A DNA stretch of 46,226 bases from the NCBI GenBank assembly GCA_002341185.1, contig DDNP01000006.1, positions 38,398 to 84,623 on the forward strand, in the 5' to 3' direction. The DNA comes from Candidatus Neomicrothrix sp. UBA2517. Lineage in GTDB: Bacteria > Actinomycetota > Acidimicrobiia > Acidimicrobiales > UBA8592. The notes beneath the pieces are model-generated. The model ran no database searches. It was not told the origin of the DNA and saw nothing but the letters and a program-made list of their open reading frames with translations. Shown here piece by piece: positions 42,009-46,226 of this stretch. The stretch's first letter is position 1, and every line of letters starts with the position of its first letter. The position numbers and the translations under genes were made by a program.

Positions 42009-42674
42009 TTGCATAGTGTGCAGACTGATTGGGACCCGATTCTTCATCAAGAATTTAACAAGCCATATTGGGCAGAACTTCAAAATTATGTTTCTGATCA
42101 ACGTGCCTCTCATAAGGTTTTTCCAGCACATTCGGATGTGTTCCGTGCTTTTCATTTAACTTCTTTCGCGGGAGTAAAGGTCGTGATACTTGGCCAAGAT
42201 CCGTATCACCGTGCAGGGCAAGCTAATGGCCTGTGTTTCTCTGTGTCGCCTGGAGTTTCTTTCCCTCCGTCTCTTCGCAATATTTTTAAAGAGTTGGAAG
42301 ATGACATGGGAGTTGCGAAACCACACAGCGGCGACCTCTCTTCGTGGGCAGAACAAGGTATCTTGCTCATGAACACCACCCTTACAGTACGAGAGGGGAT
42401 ACCTGCATCTCACAAAGGTAAAGGCTGGGAAACTTTCACTGATGAAGTCATTCGTAGCATTAGCGAAAGGAAAGAAAATATTATTTTCGTTTTATGGGGG
42501 GCATCCGCACGGCAAAAGAAAAGCCTTATAGACGCTTCAAAGCATGCATGCATTGAGTCAGTGCACCCCTCACCGCTCAGCGCTTATAGAGGATTCTTAG
42601 GTAGTAAGCCCTTTTCTAGAATCAATCAACTGTTGAGACAGCAGGGTTCGGCGAAAATTGACTGGTCTCTTTAG
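42009..42674 (+). CDS. ung: Uracil-DNA glycosylase, family 1
   Basis: Removes uracil from DNA. At 221 residues it is of normal family length. The water-activating motif is GQDPYHRAGQANGLCFSV (catalytic Asp, near residue 60), and the DNA-intercalation loop is HPSPLSAYRGFLGSKPFSR. Start codons TTG 42009 and GTG 42018 are both possible. It is divergent from the ProA-like gene with a 97-base shared promoter region. Confidence 0.95.
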   Translation: MHSVQTDWDPILHQEFNKPYWAELQNYVSDQRASHKVFPAHSDVFRAFHLTSFAGVKVVILGQDPYHRAGQANGLCFSVSPGVSFPPSLRNIFKELEDDMGVAKPHSGDLSSWAEQGILLMNTTLTVREGIPASHKGKGWETFTDEVIRSISERKENIIFVLWGASARQKKSLIDASKHACIESVHPSPLSAYRGFLGSKPFSRINQLLRQQGSAKIDWSL

Positions 42675-42686
42675 CTCTTTTACTTG

Positions 42687-42710
42687 TCGCACCCCCTACC
42701 TCATGTGCGA
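42687..42710 (+). terminator. Weak hairpin after ung
   Basis: TCGCAC (42687-42692) can pair with GTGCGA (42705-42710) around a 12-base loop between ung and the next gene. There is no clear T-tract, so termination is uncertain; it could also be an operator for the downstream synthase gene. Confidence 0.25.
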
Positions 42711-42737
42711 AACTCAAAATAAGAAGAAAGGCCAATA

Positions 42738-43949
42738 GTGGGCGACTTTTTCCAAAATGGCGTTATAACAACCCTCCATAACCTTGCTGATCGCCCTGTG
42801 GCGGAATTAGAGAAAGATCTTCAAGGGTGGTCTCATGAACGACCGATGTCTTTAATCATCCCATCTCTTTACAGCGAATTTGAGGGGCCAGCCATGCCCG
42901 GAATAATTTCTCAATTAGAGACCAAAAGTTATCTCAGCGAAATAATAATTGGATTGGATCGTGCAGATAGTAAGCAGTTCAAAATGGTTAAGGACCAAGT
43001 CAAAGATATCTCCTGCGACGTAAAAGTTATCTGGAATGATGGTCCCGTGATGCGAGACCTTCAAAGCGAATTAGCAGCCGAAGGCCTAGCTCCACTAGAA
43101 CGCGGAAAAGGAAGCAACGTCTGGTACGCCATGGGATATTTCCTTGCATCCGGAAAGGGAAAGATACTAGCTTTGCATGACGCTGATATCTTGAATTACC
43201 AAAGCGAAATGTTAGCGCGATTACTCTATCCATTAGCTAATCCAACCTTTGGATATGCGTTTTGTAAAGGGTATTACTTCCGGACTGACAGTGACGGATT
43301 TAATGGGAGAGTTGCCCGATTACTGTTCACCCCTCTTTTGCGAGCCATAAAGCAAATACTAGGCGAGGATGATTTTCTTACCTACCTTGATAGTTTCCGC
43401 TACCCATTGGCAGGTGAGTTCTCAATGGATGCAGACCTCGTCAAAGGACTCCGTATTCCCTTTGACTGGGGTCTTGAAGTAGGTGTTCTCTCCGAGGTTT
43501 ACCGGAACTACACAACAAGTCGTATCTGCCAAGTAGATATAGCTGACTCCTATTCACATAAACATCAAACTGTCTCTGAAGGCGACCCCTCTCTAGGACT
43601 CCACAGAATGGCAATCGATATTTCAAAGTCAATCTTCCGCAAGCTCGCAATTAACGGAGAAGTATTTTCTCAGGGATTCTTCCGCACTTTAAAAGCTACC
43701 TACTATCGAACAGCCCTTGACCTCTCAGACCGTTATCAGCATGATGCAGAAATGAATGGGTACTTAATTGATAGACATTCCGAAGAGAATCTCATCGAAC
43801 TCTTTTCGCGAGCAATCACCAAAGCAGGTGAAGATTATCTGATGCATCCAATGGAGCAACCTTTCATTCCATCTTGGTCTGTGGCGATGTCAGCTATGCC
43901 CGACATTCTTCACCGGATTCAAACATCAGTAGATAATGAAAACCTTTAA
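42738..43949 (+). CDS. Glucosyl-3-phosphoglycerate synthase-like glycosyltransferase (GT81 type)
   Basis: A 403-residue GT-A glycosyltransferase. SLIIPSLYSEFEGPAMPGII opens the nucleotide-sugar-binding half. GKGSNVWYAMGYFLASGKGK and the metal-binding HDADI lie near residues 120-155. FDWGLEVGVLSEVYRN and YSHKHQ follow, as in GpgS. The predicted reaction joins glucose to 3-phosphoglycerate, the first step to the compatible solute glucosylglycerate or to methylglucose lipopolysaccharide. The matching phosphatase is not adjacent. GTG 42738 follows AAAGG at a good distance. Confidence 0.8.
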   Translation: MGDFFQNGVITTLHNLADRPVAELEKDLQGWSHERPMSLIIPSLYSEFEGPAMPGIISQLETKSYLSEIIIGLDRADSKQFKMVKDQVKDISCDVKVIWNDGPVMRDLQSELAAEGLAPLERGKGSNVWYAMGYFLASGKGKILALHDADILNYQSEMLARLLYPLANPTFGYAFCKGYYFRTDSDGFNGRVARLLFTPLLRAIKQILGEDDFLTYLDSFRYPLAGEFSMDADLVKGLRIPFDWGLEVGVLSEVYRNYTTSRICQVDIADSYSHKHQTVSEGDPSLGLHRMAIDISKSIFRKLAINGEVFSQGFFRTLKATYYRTALDLSDRYQHDAEMNGYLIDRHSEENLIELFSRAITKAGEDYLMHPMEQPFIPSWSVAMSAMPDILHRIQTSVDNENL

Positions 43950-43958
43950 TAAGGGCTC

Positions 43959-44978
43959 TCAGTTCTCAAGCTTTGGCACTAACCGCTTAGGAATCTTCCC
44001 TTCCTGAACAAGCCACCGAAGAGTATCGATAAAGCTTTCTGATAGTGGTCTCCACTCAATTTCTAAATCTGTTCTGGTTCGTGCGTCAATGCCAGGTGTC
44101 AAGCTTGTCATGAACTTTGAAGTAGCAAGGTCTAGTGGAAAATCTATTCCAAGATTTCCGACAAGATCTCCAAACTTTCCAAAAGCATGAAATGTAGAAT
44201 TTGGAAGAGTAATTGTGCGTAGTCGCTTCCCGGTAACTGATTCAAGAAAGTGCTCTGTTTCAGGCCAGTCTAGATAATGCCCGAAGACTCCGTATTTTCG
44301 GGGTCCTTCATTAGCTGTCAAGCAACGACATAGAACCCTAGCGAGATCTCTGACGTCATGCATTAAAATACCACCTGTTCTAGGTAACGGAATTACAGGT
44401 GCCTTCAGTAATCTCGCAATTCCCTTAGCGGCAACACTCACCCCGACATCATCTGGCCCAATAATCCCCGATGGCCAAATAATAACCACTGGGTGCCCTT
44501 GACCTTGAAGTTTGCGAGCGACAAGCTCACCTTCAGCTTTAGATCTTGCATATTCATCAATGGGGGATTGGCTTATAGGACACTCGTCTGTATAAACCCC
44601 TCCTGGTGCTGGATGCAAAACACTTTGGGAGGATACGTAAATAACTGGATCAAGACCAGCCTCGACAGATAGCTCAAGAACATTTCTGCTTCCAGCAGCA
44701 TTCACTTTCTTAATCAATGGAATAGCTTTTTTACCTGTTGCGGCTACTGCAGCTGTATGAATGACAGCCTCACAACCTCCTAGCAGAGGCCGCAAAGATT
44801 CAGGAGAAGTGATGTCGCCTTTAACACATTCAATGTCAGGAAGGTGATGTAACTTTATGACAGCATCTAATTTTGAACGGCTTCGAACAAAGGCAACAGG
44901 TTCATGGCCTGAAGCTATTAATTCTTTAAGGGTGTGTCCGCCAGTAAAACCTGTGGCTCCCGTTACAGCTACCCGCAT
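43959..44978 (-). CDS. NAD(P)-dependent epimerase/dehydratase family protein
   Basis: A 339-residue extended SDR. The cofactor motif is GATGFTGGH (7-15), the catalytic tyrosine and lysine are in EYARSK, and the YVSSQSV serine segment is present. Relatives include dihydroflavonol-reductase-like and 3-beta-hydroxysteroid dehydrogenase-like proteins. The substrate is unknown. It is convergent with the glycosyltransferase gene, nine bases apart, and lies 60 bases downstream of the acyl-CoA dehydrogenase on the same strand, so they may be co-transcribed. Confidence 0.85.
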   Translation of the reverse strand: MRVAVTGATGFTGGHTLKELIASGHEPVAFVRSRSKLDAVIKLHHLPDIECVKGDITSPESLRPLLGGCEAVIHTAAVAATGKKAIPLIKKVNAAGSRNVLELSVEAGLDPVIYVSSQSVLHPAPGGVYTDECPISQSPIDEYARSKAEGELVARKLQGQGHPVVIIWPSGIIGPDDVGVSVAAKGIARLLKAPVIPLPRTGGILMHDVRDLARVLCRCLTANEGPRKYGVFGHYLDWPETEHFLESVTGKRLRTITLPNSTFHAFGKFGDLVGNLGIDFPLDLATSKFMTSLTPGIDARTRTDLEIEWRPLSESFIDTLRWLVQEGKIPKRLVPKLEN

Positions 44979-45038
44979 ATGCCTAAATTACTGTAAAGTA
45001 TCCTCAAGCGGTAGTTCAGAAATTAAATCTAAGATAAC

Positions 45039-46151
45039 TTACAAACCTATCCGTTGTGCAAGTAACTCGCGATGATAGGTGGGGTCTCCGAAAAGCAGCT
45101 CTGAGCTTTTTGCTCTCTTGAAGTAAAGGTGAGCAGGGTGTTCCCACGTGAATCCAATTCCGCCATGAATTTGAATGTTCTCTGCTGCGGCATGAAAGTA
45201 TGCCTCTGAGCAATAAGCCTTTGCAAGGCTGGCAGTCGAAGGAAGTTCATCATTCATTTCAGCAGCACACCAGCCAGCGTAGTAGGCAGCTGATTTCGCA
45301 GACTCAACTTCAAGAAGCATGTCTGCACATTTGTGCTTGATTGCTTGGAAGGACCCAATCGGGCGCCCGAATTGGACGCGTACCTTTGCATACTCAACTG
45401 ACATATCTAAACACATTTGCGCTCCACCTACCTGCTCAGCAGCTAAAGCTACAGCAGCGAGATCAAGAACAGTAGAAAGAGTTTCCCAGCCAGACCCCTC
45501 ATCACCGATAAGTTTGGCAGGGGTGCCAGCGAAGTCAATGCGAGACTGTTTACGTGTTTGGTCCATTGTCGCTAAAGACGTTCTTGTCAGTCCTTCGGCA
45601 TTCGCATCTACTTGGAATAAACTTACTCCATTGTCAGTTCGAGCAGCTACTAAAATAATTTCAGCACTATTCCCGTCAATCACATACATTTTGGTTCCGT
45701 CTAAAGTGAAATCTTTGCCTGAGCCATTTGCTTGCATCGTGACCCCAGATTCATCCCATTTCCCGTTCTCTTCGGTCACAGCGAGAGTGGCAATGGTTCC
45801 TGAAGCAATTTGCGGAAGTAATTCTGCCTTAGCTTCTTCGTCTCCTGAATGCATGAGCGTGTTGGCCGCAAGGACTACGCTTGAGAAGTAAGGAGCACAA
45901 AGTAGTGATCGACCCATTTCCTCAAGAACAACAATCAGTTCAACATAGCCATAACCCTGGCCACCAAACTCTTCAGGGATAATCAGGGCTGGAAGCGCAA
46001 GTTGATCACACATTTGTTGCCACACATCTGAATCAAATCCCTGTTCGGTCTCCATCTGTTCGCGAACAGCAGCTTCATCGGACTTTTCTTCCAGGAAGCT
46101 CCTAACGAATTCTCTTAATTGTTCTTGTTCATCTGAAAATGCAAAGTTCAT
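45039..46151 (-). CDS. Acyl-CoA dehydrogenase family protein
   Basis: A 370-residue FAD enzyme that introduces an alpha-beta double bond in an acyl-CoA. The N-terminal helical domain starts FSDEQEQLREFVRSFL. The middle beta-domain covers about 120-215 and the C-terminal helical domain contains VQFGRPIGSFQAIKHKCADM and IQIHGGIGFTWEHPAHLYFK. The type resembles the FadE subunits that form heterotetramers in actinobacteria, so a partner gene may lie beyond the right edge. The AGGAGA ribosome-binding site supports ATG 46151. Confidence 0.88.
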   Translation of the reverse strand: MNFAFSDEQEQLREFVRSFLEEKSDEAAVREQMETEQGFDSDVWQQMCDQLALPALIIPEEFGGQGYGYVELIVVLEEMGRSLLCAPYFSSVVLAANTLMHSGDEEAKAELLPQIASGTIATLAVTEENGKWDESGVTMQANGSGKDFTLDGTKMYVIDGNSAEIILVAARTDNGVSLFQVDANAEGLTRTSLATMDQTRKQSRIDFAGTPAKLIGDEGSGWETLSTVLDLAAVALAAEQVGGAQMCLDMSVEYAKVRVQFGRPIGSFQAIKHKCADMLLEVESAKSAAYYAGWCAAEMNDELPSTASLAKAYCSEAYFHAAAENIQIHGGIGFTWEHPAHLYFKRAKSSELLFGDPTYHRELLAQRIGL

Positions 46152-46162
46152 ATTGTTCTCCT

Positions 46163-46178
46163 TAGATTGCTTAATCTA
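46163..46178. promoter_or_regulatory. Inverted repeat beside the acyl-CoA dehydrogenase start
   Basis: Perfect arms TAGATT (46163-46168) and AATCTA (46173-46178) with a four-base centre, directly upstream of the ribosome-binding site on the minus strand. It could be a repressor site of the kind TetR or FadR-like proteins use on fatty-acid genes. No regulator gene is visible inside the window. Confidence 0.35.
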
Positions 46179-46210
46179 CACCCATACTCAAACACTTGCA
46201 CATCATAATA

Positions 46211-46226
46211 TGTACAAATATGTACA
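46211..46226. repeat. Two TGTACA palindromes at the right edge
   Basis: TGTACA occurs at 46211-46216 and again at 46221-46226, ten bases apart, each preceded by ATA. The unit is cut by the end of the window. The ten-base phasing puts both on one face of the helix, as in tandem operators. It lies about 60 bases upstream of the acyl-CoA dehydrogenase start. Confidence 0.3.

Noticed and set aside
1..46226. CRISPR arrays, insertion sequences, integrases, prophage or rRNA genes
   Set aside because: No regularly spaced repeats, transposase motifs or rRNA segments were seen on reading either strand.

Overview
The window looks like a stretch of chromosome from an AT-rich actinobacterium, most likely a marine or aquatic member of the Acidimicrobiia. 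This is inferred from three things. The gene order of the first 27 kb matches the actinobacterial core block (rsmI, metG, tatD, a wall hydrolase, rsmA, ispE, prs, rplY, pth, mfd, eno, ftsB, DUF501, ppx), familiar from the Mycobacterium tuberculosis Rv1003-Rv1026 region. Two tiny actinobacterial ribosomal proteins (bL37-like and bS22-like) are present. The accessory content (CO-dehydrogenase-type genes, arylsulfatase, amidohydrolase, acyl-CoA dehydrogenase, glucosylglycerate-type synthase) is what such heterotrophs carry. No taxonomic marker was searched and GC content was not computed.

Layout. 1-1859: a TetR regulator and a ferritin-like diiron protein under a promoter that contains a palindromic operator. 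1916-16962: housekeeping genes for GTPase, rRNA and tRNA functions, DNA repair, isoprenoid synthesis, PRPP and glycolysis, with a tRNA-Gln(UUG) just before prs. 16963-25321: a block that splits the usual ftsB-DUF501 neighbourhood. It holds a DrrAB-like ABC exporter and a molybdenum-hydroxylase (cox) cluster: small and medium subunits, MoxR ATPase, VWA protein, two XdhC/CoxI proteins, a MocA-like nucleotidyltransferase and CoxG. The catalytic large subunit coxL is absent. 25334-26728: DUF501 and Ppx resume the core order.

26808-35174 is a mixed accessory segment: GNAT acetyltransferase, enoyl-CoA hydratase, a four-cysteine PD-(D/E)XK nuclease, a small unknown protein, SDR, tRNA-Leu(UAA), D-aminoacylase-type amidohydrolase, limonene-epoxide-hydrolase-like protein and an AtsA-type arylsulfatase. 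35178-40120 is a four-gene minus-strand operon: lipoprotein, periplasmic-adaptor-like protein, MacB-type ATPase and MacB-type permease. The adaptor is unusual because a peptidoglycan-binding domain and three Calx-beta repeats sit where MacA/HlyD proteins normally have an alpha-helical hairpin. 40406-46151 holds a ProA-like dehydrogenase, ung, a glucosyl-3-phosphoglycerate synthase-like enzyme, an NAD-dependent epimerase and an acyl-CoA dehydrogenase.

The most interesting signals are four. (1) The Calx-beta/peptidoglycan-binding adaptor operon. (2) A nearly identical 18-bp AT-rich operator overlapping the promoters of both that operon and the tetR-diiron operon 40 kb away, which suggests one shared, possibly metal-responsive, regulator. 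(3) The coxL-less cox block inserted into a core operon. (4) The two very small ribosomal protein genes, which are easy to miss. No intergenic stretch exceeds 300 bases; the longest (40121-40405) is the leader and promoter of the adaptor operon. No CRISPR array, insertion sequence or rRNA gene was seen.
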